13,487 nucleotides of DNA from Lachnospiraceae bacterium UBA7589. GTDB taxonomy: Bacteria; Bacillota; Clostridia; Lachnospirales; Lachnospiraceae. Below the pieces are notes generated by a model. It did not search any database. It saw only the letters and a list, made by a program, of their open reading frames with translations, and was not told where the DNA came from. This document shows, one piece after another, positions 7,226 through 12,706 of this stretch; the first letter of the stretch is position 1, and each line of letters opens with the position of its first letter. The DNA is taken from assembly GCA_002476495.1 (NCBI GenBank), contig DLKL01000022.1, positions 8,627 to 22,113 of the forward strand, given 5' to 3'. A program made the translations under genes and the position numbers.

Positions 7226-7287
7226 TTGAGATGTATGTATAAAGTGATATACTATAAATGAGTTTACAATAAACTAATTTATAGTAT
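7226..7287 (+). promoter_or_regulatory. Promoter and 39-bp palindromic operator of the TetR gene at 7300
   Basis: TTGAGA (7226-7231), 16 bp and TATACT (7248-7253) form the promoter. A 39-bp near-perfect palindrome covers the -10 and the expected start site. Its outer arms are ATACTATAAAT (7249-7259) and ATTTATAGTAT (7277-7287); its inner arms are AGTTTA (7261-7266) and TAAACT (7270-7275). It ends 12 bp before the TetR start codon. The size suits a TetR protein binding as two dimers, so autorepression is inferred. Confidence 0.75.
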
Positions 7288-7299
7288 TGGAGATATTAT

Positions 7300-7932
7300 A
7301 TGCCAAGTAGTCCAAAAATAAAAAAAGAAGATATGCTGCAGGCTGCACTGGAGCTTGTTTCAAAAAATGGATATGCCGCTCTTAACATAAAAGCTGTAGC
7401 AGGGGAACTTGGATGCTCTACAGCACCGATTTCATGGCAGTTTGGTGGAATGGATGGATTGCGTGAGGAATTGATTCCTTTTGCGGAGCAGTACGTAGAG
7501 GATAAGTATTATAGTCCGAATGAAAACGAACTTGCAACATTCGAACAAAGAGGAAAAGGAACCATTGACTTAGCATTAGAAAATCCTAATTTGTTTCGTT
7601 TCCTTTATATGGGAGAACGAAGCCAGCTGCTAAGTACAGGCTTCGAGTTACAGACGAATAATCAGGATGCCGCTAATGTGTATCAGGAGATGGAAGAACT
7701 GCTTGGGATTACACCAAAACAGGTAATGGATTTTGCGATGACAATGATGGTGTATACACAGGGGATAGGAACCCTTATTGCAACAGGAATCGTCAAGGAT
7801 ACGAAAGAAAATATGTATCATATGCTTCATAATACAGGTATGACATATTTAAAAGGCTTAGGTGTGAAGGATAGCACTTTATGGGATTTATCAGGAGGTG
7901 ACAGGTCAGATGAAAGCAATAGTAACGGATAA
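7300..7932 (+). CDS. TetR family regulator, WHG-domain-like
   Basis: The 210-residue protein has a TetR N-terminal domain (helices at about 10-55; ALNIKAVAGELGCSTAPISWQF at 28-49). The recognition segment departs from the usual ALYxHF pattern: it reads APISWQFGGMDGL. The C-terminal half (FLYMGERS, then QVMDFAMTMMVYTQGIGTLIATG) resembles the WHG-type TetR ligand domain. It should bind the 39-bp palindrome that ends just upstream. GGAG lies 7 bp before ATG 7300. The gene overlaps the KTR gene by 23 bp, so the two are cotranscribed and probably coregulated. The compound sensed is unknown. Confidence 0.87.
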   Translation: MPSSPKIKKEDMLQAALELVSKNGYAALNIKAVAGELGCSTAPISWQFGGMDGLREELIPFAEQYVEDKYYSPNENELATFEQRGKGTIDLALENPNLFRFLYMGERSQLLSTGFELQTNNQDAANVYQEMEELLGITPKQVMDFAMTMMVYTQGIGTLIATGIVKDTKENMYHMLHNTGMTYLKGLGVKDSTLWDLSGGDRSDESNSNG

Positions 7933-8092
7933 ATGGATACTATGTCCGGTATGCGGTGCAAAGACACGGACGCAGATACTGGATGATACGGAGTTAAAAC
8001 ATTTTCCGCTGTTTTGTCCAAAATGTAAAGAAAGTTTTATTATCAATGTAAAGGATCATATAGTGGATTACAAATCCATCGCCAGACGCTAA
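7910..8092 (+). CDS. Cysteine-rich KTR domain protein (zinc ribbon)
   Basis: The 60-residue protein carries CPVCGAKTRTQI (12-23) and FPLFCPKCKES (32-42). Two CxxC knuckles with the KTR triplet define the Cys_rich_KTR family, best known from small genes in Tn916-like conjugative elements. It probably binds zinc; its biochemical role is unknown. AGGAGGTGA (7893-7901) precedes ATG 7910, which is preferred to the upstream in-frame GTG 7898 that lies within that ribosome site. It overlaps the TetR gene by 23 bp. The last codons and stop (GCC AGA CGC TAA) belong to a module repeated at 9083, and the same bases read one frame over spell PDAKTQSR, so the present C-terminus (KSIARR) may come from a frameshift. 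Confidence 0.87.
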   Translation: MKAIVTDKWILCPVCGAKTRTQILDDTELKHFPLFCPKCKESFIINVKDHIVDYKSIARR

Positions 8093-8107
8093 GACGCAGA
8101 GCAGAAA
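8081..8107 (+). repeat. Direct repeat copy 1 (KTR gene tail plus terminator stem)
   Basis: This 27-nt segment matches 9083-9109 at 26 positions. The shared core includes GACGCTAAGACGCAGAGC, and the single difference is the fourth base. Here it spans the last codons of the KTR gene and the left arm of its terminator. Confidence 0.9.
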
Positions 8108-8135
8108 CGAAATGTTTTTTGCCTGCGTCTTTTTG
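8091..8135 (+). terminator. Rho-independent terminator after the KTR gene
   Basis: Arms AAGACGCAG (8091-8099) and CTGCGTCTT (8123-8131) pair perfectly. The inner GCAGAAAC and GTTTTTTGC can extend the stem, and a T-run follows at 8130-8134. The left arm overlaps the KTR stop codon. Confidence 0.85.
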
Positions 8136-8150
8136 TTAGGGCGACGAGGA

Positions 8151-8177
8151 AAATGCACGCATTTATGCAGTGCATTT
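8151..8177 (+). repeat. Inverted repeat in the leader of the membrane protein gene
   Basis: AAATGCAC (8151-8158) and GTGCATTT (8170-8177) form a perfect 8-bp stem. The loop, GCATTTATGCA, can itself pair through GCAT/ATGC. It lies 30 bp before the start codon at 8208. Its role is unknown: an operator, or an RNA hairpin near the ribosome site. No convincing -35/-10 pair was seen beside it. Confidence 0.45.
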
Positions 8178-8207
8178 GACGACCGCTCTGCTGGAAAGGA
8201 GTGTATT

Positions 8208-8651
8208 ATGAATAAATACTTGAATTACTGGGGACTGATTTTTGTTATTGTGATTTTAATCCCTAATATTGTGTTTGCAATAACATGTAAAGATGGATTC
8301 GAAAATCGGTACCAGAACAAATTAGTTGAATCTCTAGAGCAGATTGGGAGGTTTGGTTGTTTTTTCAGCATGTTTCTTACAATTCCTTTTATGAACAGTG
8401 GGTATTGGTTTAAACAGGGGAAAACAGTTTATCTGGTTCTGGGAGTGATACTCGTTGTATTGTATTGCTTAGGCTGGATAGTATTCTGGAAAGAGGATTC
8501 TATACGAAAGTCCTTATATTTATCAATTATCCCATCTTTGCTATTTATTGAAAGCGGTATTATAAGCGGCAATATCTTACTACTGATTTTTGCGGTTATC
8601 TTTGCTCCGTGCCATATTCTGATAAGTTATATGAATATAGTATTAAAATAA
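8208..8651 (+). CDS. Five-helix membrane protein of unknown function
   Basis: This 147-residue hydrophobic protein has about five predicted membrane segments: 8-25, 44-62, 70-91, 98-115 and 116-138. A conserved-looking polar loop, SLEQIGRFGCFFSMF (about 39-53), lies between the first two. I cannot assign a named family; it resembles unnamed multi-pass proteins that I recall from Clostridia. ATG 8208 follows GAAAGGAG with 7 bp spacing. A longer frame from 8112 starts inside the preceding terminator and is not credible. No partner gene is directly coupled: a terminator lies upstream, and the double-operator promoter (site B) begins 13 bp after its stop. Confidence 0.75.
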   Translation: MNKYLNYWGLIFVIVILIPNIVFAITCKDGFENRYQNKLVESLEQIGRFGCFFSMFLTIPFMNSGYWFKQGKTVYLVLGVILVVLYCLGWIVFWKEDSIRKSLYLSIIPSLLFIESGIISGNILLLIFAVIFAPCHILISYMNIVLK

Positions 8652-8664
8652 TCAGAATTAAATA

Positions 8665-8713
8665 TTGACAAGTTACCGTTTGGTTACTATAATGCAAGTT
8701 ACCAAATGGTAAC
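8665..8713 (+). promoter_or_regulatory. Promoter with two tandem operators (site B) for the small membrane protein/zinc-ribbon operon
   Basis: TTGACA (8665-8670), 17 bp and TATAAT (8688-8693) form a consensus promoter. Operator 1, GTTACC-GTTT-GGTTAC, fills the spacer (8672-8687). Operator 2, GTTACC-AAAT-GGTAAC, a perfect palindrome, follows at 8698-8713, 26 bp away centre to centre. The layout and half-sites closely match the promoter at 11887-11935, upstream of a TetR gene. No regulator gene adjoins this operon, so control in trans is inferred. Confidence 0.85.
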
Positions 8714-8738
8714 TTAAGAATGGAGGTAAGATAAGTAT

Positions 8739-8852
8739 ATGAGAGAATTTACTATGGCAGCATTGCCATTTGTAACATTTGGAATTGTGTTAGCAATTGT
8801 CTGTGTATATCATAATTGGAAAGAGCAGAAGAAAGCACAGGGGGAGGATTAG
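8739..8852 (+). CDS. Small single-pass membrane protein (37 residues)
   Basis: A 37-residue frame begins MREFTMAALPFVTFGIVLAI, has one membrane helix (about 6-24) and a short charged tail (HNWKEQKKAQGED). GGAGG (8722-8726) lies 12 bp upstream of the ATG, a rather long spacing. It is the first gene after the site B promoter, and its stop is 3 bp before the zinc-ribbon gene, whose ribosome site (GGGGAGGA) lies inside its last codons. That tight packing argues that it is translated. Function is unknown; such tiny membrane proteins often modulate a larger partner, but nothing here identifies one. Confidence 0.7.
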   Translation: MREFTMAALPFVTFGIVLAIVCVYHNWKEQKKAQGED

Positions 8853-8855
8853 AAG

Positions 8856-9071
8856 ATGAAGTGTCCAAAATGTGGTAAAGAAATGAGAAAAGGATATTTG
8901 TTCAGCAGTAAAGATGGAGCTTTCAGCTTTGCAAATGAAGTACCGGGAGTTTTTGAGAATGCAAAAAACGCAGAGGGTTTTGTAGAAATAACAAAACTCA
9001 AACCAAGTCACAGGACAAGAGTGGAAGCGAACTGCTGTGAAGAATGCAGAATGATAGTGATTAATTACTAA
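8856..9071 (+). CDS. Zinc-ribbon protein, DUF6487 (PF20097)-like
   Basis: The 71-residue protein has an N-terminal knuckle CPKCGKEMRKGYLFS (3-17) and a C-terminal knuckle NCCEECRMIVINY (59-71). This is the two-CxxC layout of the small DUF6487/PF20097 family found in Firmicutes. It probably binds one zinc ion; no molecular function is established. It is the second gene of the operon driven from site B, and its start is 3 bp after the stop of the small membrane protein. Directly behind its stop lies a copied KTR-gene tail and terminator (9083-9128), so the 3' boundary looks like a recombination joint. Confidence 0.8.
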   Translation: MKCPKCGKEMRKGYLFSSKDGAFSFANEVPGVFENAKNAEGFVEITKLKPSHRTRVEANCCEECRMIVINY

Positions 9072-9082
9072 GAGTGGCAGAC

Positions 9083-9109
9083 GCCGGACGCTAAGACGCA
9101 GAGCAGAAA
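9083..9109 (+). repeat. Direct repeat copy 2, behind the zinc-ribbon gene
   Basis: It matches 8081-8107 at 26 of 27 positions. Here it is not part of an intact KTR gene; it starts 11 bp after the DUF6487 stop. It still contains the GCC-GGA-CGC-TAA codons in place, and PDAKTQSR in the neighbouring frame, so it looks like the tail of a lost KTR gene. Confidence 0.9.
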
Positions 9110-9128
9110 TTTTATTGCTTGCGTCTTT
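9093..9128 (+). terminator. Rho-independent terminator after the zinc-ribbon gene
   Basis: AAGACGCA (9093-9100) pairs with TGCGTCTT (9120-9127), and the inner AGC/GCT can extend the stem. The T-run is short (TTTT then G), so termination may be partial and the flavoprotein gene downstream could receive read-through. Confidence 0.7.
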
Positions 9129-9163
9129 TGCGATTATATTAGGAAAGAGAGGAACAACAGGCA

Positions 9164-9700
9164 GTGAGTAATATTGTTGTTTTATCAGGAAGTATGCGAA
9201 AAGGTGGAAATACTGAGTTACTTGTGCAGGCATTTGTTGATGGCGCTAAGAAAAGTAATAGTGTTGAAGTAATTTCGGTAGCAGATTATAAAGTAAATCC
9301 TTGTATAGGGTGCAATACATGTTTTGACAGAGAAGGACATGAGTGCTTTCAAAAAGATGATATGACGGAAGTATATGAAAAACTGAAAGTGGCAGATGTG
9401 CTTGTTATAGCTTCGCCTGTATATTTTTATGGTGTAAGTGCACAGTTAAAGGCACTTATTGACAGATTGCATACACCTATGCGTAATGAGTTTAAGATTA
9501 AAAAGCTTGCATTGATTTTAGTGGGTGCAGCCACATTACCGGAGCTGTTTGATGCAATAAGGGTGCAATATCAGCTTGTATTAAACTATTTTAAGCTTGA
9601 AGATGCCGGAACAGTCCTGGTAAGAGGTGCAAAGGATAAGGGCGATGTAAAAGACTCAATCGGCATAGAAGAAGCATATAAATTAGGAACTACTATTTAA
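9164..9700 (+). CDS. Flavodoxin-like NAD(P)H-dependent FMN reductase
   Basis: The 178-residue protein has the flavodoxin-like fold of the NADPH-dependent FMN reductase family. The phosphate-binding loop is LSGSMRKGGNTELL (7-20). PCIGCNTCF (46-54) has the CxxC pair common in the iron-sulfur-flavoprotein branch. SPVYFYGVSAQLKALIDR (84-101) is the flavin-ring loop and following helix. It should bind FMN and reduce quinones, nitro compounds or similar acceptors; with only two of the cluster cysteines evident, an Fe-S cluster is not certain. The start is GTG 9164, behind AAGAGAGG. The nearest upstream promoter is site B, through a weak terminator. Confidence 0.87.
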   Translation: MSNIVVLSGSMRKGGNTELLVQAFVDGAKKSNSVEVISVADYKVNPCIGCNTCFDREGHECFQKDDMTEVYEKLKVADVLVIASPVYFYGVSAQLKALIDRLHTPMRNEFKIKKLALILVGAATLPELFDAIRVQYQLVLNYFKLEDAGTVLVRGAKDKGDVKDSIGIEEAYKLGTTI

Positions 9701-9728
9701 GGATAAATGATAAGTGAAGGAATGGCTT

Positions 9729-9952
9729 ATGGATAATAATTATAAAATTATAGATGAAAAGACATGGGAAAGCTATTTTTTATTATGTAACAGTAACTAT
9801 GCTGGTACTGGATCCAATATATACTGCGTCATTTAAGGAAAAGTAAGTATGACACGATTCGTACCGTACATGTGACAGAGCGATTCTTACTATTTTCAGC
9901 TGTATATGTTACCTTCCAATCAGCCAACAGGCAAAAAATAAAAGGAAGGTAA
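9729..9952 (+). pseudogene. Debris of one or two broken genes
   Basis: The 258-bp gap between the flavoprotein and PAP2 genes holds broken coding sequence. AAGGAA precedes ATG 9729, which reads MDNNYKIIDEKTWESYFLLC and stops at 9836. The opening, KIIDEKTW, is like the start of chloramphenicol acetyltransferase-type proteins, from memory and weak. In another frame the middle reads YYVTVTMLVLDPIYTASFKE (a membrane segment). In a third, KYDTIRTVHVTERFLLFSAV and the following residues run to TAA 9950-9952. No frame is intact. The pattern suggests the start of one gene joined to the end of another. Confidence 0.45.
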
Positions 9953-9958
9953 AACAAA

Positions 9959-10618
9959 ATGAAGAAAAACGGAAAGAAGCTATTAATTTTAGGAATTGCG
10001 TTACTTGTAATGTTTGCAATCTGGACATGTTTAATACAATGTGTGGATGTGCAGCCTGCAGGACCAAAGGGCACGGAGATTGGATTCGCAACCTTTAACT
10101 GCTGGTTTCACAGAATTACCGGAGTACACATGGCAATCTATACGATTACCGATTGGTTAGGTCTTGTGCCGATATTTGTATGTATGGTATTTGGTAGAAT
10201 GGGGTTAGCACAACTGATAAAAAGGAAAAGTCTTTTTAAGGTTGACAGAGATTTGATTTTCCTTGGTATTTATTATGTAGTAGTGATTTTTGGATATCTG
10301 ATTTTTGAGATGATTCCGATTAATTACAGACCAATTCTGATTGATGGGATGCTTGAGGCATCTTATCCATCATCTACAACGCTGCTTGTACTAGGCGTTA
10401 TGCCTACTTTGGTATATCAGGTGAATCGCAGAAGCACAAATCTGCTATTTGGAAGATGTGTGAGTGTAATGTCAATTATTTTTTCTACATTTATGGTGAT
10501 TGGAAGACTGGTCGCTGGAGTGCATTGGTTTACGGATATCGTTGGTGCTGTGATTTTGAGTACAGGGCTGTATTGCTTGTACAAAGCAATGGTTCTGTTA
10601 TTTTGTGAGGATAAGTAG
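9959..10618 (+). CDS. PAP2-family membrane protein with altered active-site motif
   Basis: The 219-residue protein has about six membrane segments and the three PAP2 blocks in order: INYRP (121-125), YPSSTT (136-141) and GRLVAGVHWFTD (182-193). Block 3 keeps the catalytic Arg, His and Asp spacing. Block 2 reads PSST where the classic enzyme has PSGH, so the usual acid/base histidine is missing, and the lysine of block 1 (KxxxxxxRP) is not evident. The family removes phosphate from lipid phosphates such as undecaprenyl pyrophosphate. This member may be a variant enzyme or a non-catalytic binder. GGAAGG precedes ATG 9959, formed within the end of the upstream debris. Confidence 0.85.
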   Translation: MKKNGKKLLILGIALLVMFAIWTCLIQCVDVQPAGPKGTEIGFATFNCWFHRITGVHMAIYTITDWLGLVPIFVCMVFGRMGLAQLIKRKSLFKVDRDLIFLGIYYVVVIFGYLIFEMIPINYRPILIDGMLEASYPSSTTLLVLGVMPTLVYQVNRRSTNLLFGRCVSVMSIIFSTFMVIGRLVAGVHWFTDIVGAVILSTGLYCLYKAMVLLFCEDK

Positions 10619-10622
10619 TGTC

Positions 10623-10640
10623 AGCCCATTTGAATGGGCT
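10623..10640 (+). terminator. Short hairpin between the PAP2 and XRE genes
   Basis: AGCCCATT (10623-10630) and AATGGGCT (10633-10640) form a perfect 8-bp inverted repeat, folding as a 6-bp stem with a TTTGAA loop or slightly longer. Only scattered T residues follow (TGATGTT), so it may be a weak terminator or attenuator. It begins 5 bp after the PAP2 stop and ends 14 bp before the XRE ribosome site. Confidence 0.45.
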
Positions 10641-10666
10641 TGATGTTCAAGTGTGGAGGTTCTGCC

Positions 10667-11272
10667 ATGGAATTTAATGAAAAACTGAAGGAGTTAAGAA
10701 GCAGCAGAGGCTTAACACAGGAAGAATTAGCAGAAGCTCTGTTTGTTTCAAGAACAGCTATATCGAAGTGGGAATCGGGCAGAGGGTATCCGAGTATTGA
10801 TTCGCTAAAAGAAATTTCGACGTTTTTCTCTGTGACAATTGATGAACTGTTGTCTGGGGAAAAATTACTTTCAATTGCGGAGAAAGAAAATAAATCCAAC
10901 ATGCATAATCTGTGCAGCATTCTGATCGGAGCTATTGACTTGTTTCATTTTCTGCTGATTGTGCTGCCGCTGTATCCAAAATCAATGAAAGAATATATTG
11001 CATCCGTAAACCTGTTCGGCTATACAGAGACATCAGCCTTTAACAGGATGGTTTATTGGGTATTGTTCTTTTTATTAATGTTAATTGGAGCTGCAGAGAT
11101 TATAGTTACGCAGTTGAAAATTGAGAAAGTATACAAGCTGGTAATTGTATTTTCTATGCTGCTTGGTATTGCAGCAGTACTGTTTCTGGCTTTGACAGGG
11201 GAGACATATGCAACAGCGCTGTCATTTCTTTTCTTGGTGTTGAAAGCAGGTTTATATATGAAAGGAAGATAG
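10667..11272 (+). CDS. XRE-family regulator with C-terminal membrane domain
   Basis: Residues 1-63 form a Cro/CI-type helix-turn-helix: LKELRSSRGLTQEELAEALF then VSRTAISKWESGRGYPSIDSL, ending SVTIDELLSGE. Residues 82-200 are hydrophobic, with about four membrane helices (82-103, 128-148, 156-176, 180-197). Such membrane-anchored XRE proteins are common in Clostridia and may sense envelope state, but no signal is known. The start is ATG 10667, with GGAGG 7 bp upstream; a longer frame from 10634 begins inside the hairpin and is rejected. A hydrolase remnant follows 13 bp later, so they are cotranscribed. Confidence 0.87.
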   Translation: MEFNEKLKELRSSRGLTQEELAEALFVSRTAISKWESGRGYPSIDSLKEISTFFSVTIDELLSGEKLLSIAEKENKSNMHNLCSILIGAIDLFHFLLIVLPLYPKSMKEYIASVNLFGYTETSAFNRMVYWVLFFLLMLIGAAEIIVTQLKIEKVYKLVIVFSMLLGIAAVLFLALTGETYATALSFLFLVLKAGLYMKGR

Positions 11273-11285
11273 AGAGGTAAGATTC

Positions 11286-11471
11286 GTGAGACAATTAGTT
11301 CTATATATCCATGGAAAAGGTGGAAATGCTATGGAAGCTGACCATTATAAAACATTATTTGCAGGTGATGTCAATGCAGAACTAACAATAATGCAAAACG
11401 TAGAACATTGGTTTCATACAGAAAAGCAGATGACATTTTTAGATGACTGGATTAGAGGACTGTTGAAATGA
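11286..11471 (+). pseudogene. Alpha/beta hydrolase with large in-frame internal deletion
   Basis: This 61-residue frame (GTG 11286, AGAGAGG upstream) starts like a small alpha/beta hydrolase: LVLYIHGKGGNAMEADHYKT, with the oxyanion HG motif at 9-10. It ends like the C-terminus of the same family: ELTIMQNVEHWFHTEKQMTF and DDWIRGLL, with the catalytic-histidine EHWFH at about 40-44. The middle, which should hold the nucleophile serine and acid (about 150 residues in full-length relatives), is absent. The join falls near residue 26 (TLFAGDVNAE), keeps the frame and leaves no stop. It cannot be an active hydrolase. The stop overlaps the next ATG by 4 bp (ATGA), so it may persist as a coupling leader. 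Confidence 0.75.
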
Positions 11472-11878
11472 AAGAGGCAATTAAAAGAAAAATTATACTA
11501 TCCGGAATACTTTTTAATATGATATTAGTCTTTACTGCCTGCGGATTATGCAATAAATCTGCTTTTGTGGGAAGTGAGATAGCGGATACAGACTTTTACG
11601 ATGTAGATTTTGAGCAGATGAACTCGACACATTCGCATAGTATAAAAATGGATGCCGGTGAAAGTATTAATGTAAAGATTATCAGAGAATCCGGTGAAAT
11701 TTCCGTAAATATATATAATGAAGATAATCAGTCTGTATATAAAGGCGATGATGTAACAGATGCGGAATTTGAAATACAGATTAATGAAAAAGGAACATAT
11801 TGGTTATGTGTTAGTGGAAAAAACGCAAAGGGGCATGTTATTTTTTCAAGATACGGAGAGAAAGACAACATTAATTAA
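11468..11878 (+). CDS. Small putative lipoprotein
   Basis: The 136-residue protein has a charged start (MKEAIKRK), a hydrophobic segment (9-22) and a lipobox-like FTAC with Cys25, so it is probably exported, lipidated and held on the outer face of the membrane. The mature part is acidic and rich in beta-strand patterns (ESINVKIIRESGEISVNIYN and GTYWLCVSGKNAKGHVIFSR), suggesting a small beta-sandwich. The family is not recognised. It is translationally coupled (ATGA) to the hydrolase remnant and ends 8 bp before the -35 box of the next promoter. Phe at position -3 of the lipobox is unusual. Confidence 0.75.
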   Translation: MKEAIKRKIILSGILFNMILVFTACGLCNKSAFVGSEIADTDFYDVDFEQMNSTHSHSIKMDAGESINVKIIRESGEISVNIYNEDNQSVYKGDDVTDAEFEIQINEKGTYWLCVSGKNAKGHVIFSRYGEKDNIN

Positions 11879-11886
11879 TTATTTAC

Positions 11887-11935
11887 TTGACAAGTGACCG
11901 ATAGGTAACTATAATTAAGGTGACCAAAAGGTAAC
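11887..11935 (+). promoter_or_regulatory. Promoter with two tandem operators (site D) for the TetR gene at 11966
   Basis: TTGACA (11887-11892), 17 bp and TATAAT (11910-11915) form a consensus promoter. Operator 1, GTGACC-GATA-GGTAAC, fills the spacer (11894-11909). Operator 2, GTGACC-AAAA-GGTAAC, lies at 11920-11935, 26 bp away centre to centre. The arrangement is identical to the promoter at 8665-8713. Autorepression by the TetR protein encoded 30 bp downstream is inferred. Confidence 0.87.
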
Positions 11936-11965
11936 TTAACAACGGGCTTAATTAGGAGATCAGAT

Positions 11966-12589
11966 ATGGGAAGCAAAGAAAAGAACACAAAGGAAAAAAT
12001 ACTGGAAGAAGCGTTGAAGCTATTTGCACAAAGTGGATATATGGGAACATCCATGAATGATATTGCATCAAAGCTTGGAGTAACCAAGGCTGCATTATAT
12101 AAGCATTATAAAAGCAAGCAGGAAATATTGGATAGTATTATTGATAAAATGAATGAATTGGATATGGAGAGGGTAAAGCAGTATGAAATGCCGGAGGGTG
12201 ATCTGGAAAAGGTTACGGCTGAGTATAAAGAAACGGCGTTTGATAAGATTAAGCAGTTTACAAAGGTGCAGTTTCTTCATTGGACAGAGGAAGAATTTTC
12301 AAGCTGCTTCCGTAAGATGCTGACACTGGAACAGTACAGAGAACCACAGATGGCACAGTTATATCAGAATTACCTTGCAAGTGGGCCGTTAACTTATATA
12401 GAAGCCTTGTTCTCAGGCATGCTGGAGGATGAAGAAAAAGCCGGACAGACCGCACTTGATTTTTATGGACCTATTTTTTTGCTTTACAGCATATATGACG
12501 GAGCAGATGACAAGGGATGGGTAATAGAGCTGCTTGAAGAGCATATGAATCACTTTTACGGAAAGATGCAAACCGGATTGAGAGGGTGA
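11966..12589 (+). CDS. TetR/AcrR family transcriptional regulator (paralogue of the one at 5423)
   Basis: The 207-residue protein has a TetR DNA-binding domain (about 9-55, ALYKHYKSKQEIL at 43-55). Its ligand domain is clearly related to the TetR at 5423-6016: YEMP (73-76), HWTEEEFSSCFRKMLTLEQY (105-124) and LYQNYLASGP (132-141) align with YDMP, WTEDDFASSFRKMLTIEQF and LYQKYLVTGP there. The helix 2-3 residues differ (SMNDIASKLGVTKAALYKH versus SVSRIAGELNMTKGALYRH), in line with their different operators. AGGAG lies 10 bp before ATG 11966. It is likely to repress its own promoter (site D) and perhaps the like-designed promoter at 8665. Confidence 0.92.
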   Translation: MGSKEKNTKEKILEEALKLFAQSGYMGTSMNDIASKLGVTKAALYKHYKSKQEILDSIIDKMNELDMERVKQYEMPEGDLEKVTAEYKETAFDKIKQFTKVQFLHWTEEEFSSCFRKMLTLEQYREPQMAQLYQNYLASGPLTYIEALFSGMLEDEEKAGQTALDFYGPIFLLYSIYDGADDKGWVIELLEEHMNHFYGKMQTGLRG

Positions 12590-12706
12590 AGTGAATTGAA
12601 TGAAGTATCCGGGTCACAGGAACGGATTCTTTACCCGAAGTCTGTAAACAAGACAAGTAACATAACAGTTTTACAATGCATCGTGTAATAACAGGAGGAA
12701 TAACTT

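Noticed and set aside
8112..8207. N-terminal extension of the membrane protein from ATG 8112
   Set aside because: It starts inside the terminator loop of the KTR gene and has no ribosome site; ATG 8208 has GAAAGGAG.
12590..12706. Promoter or operator before the YoaP gene
   Set aside because: No -35/-10 pair with acceptable spacing and no palindrome like sites A-D was found.
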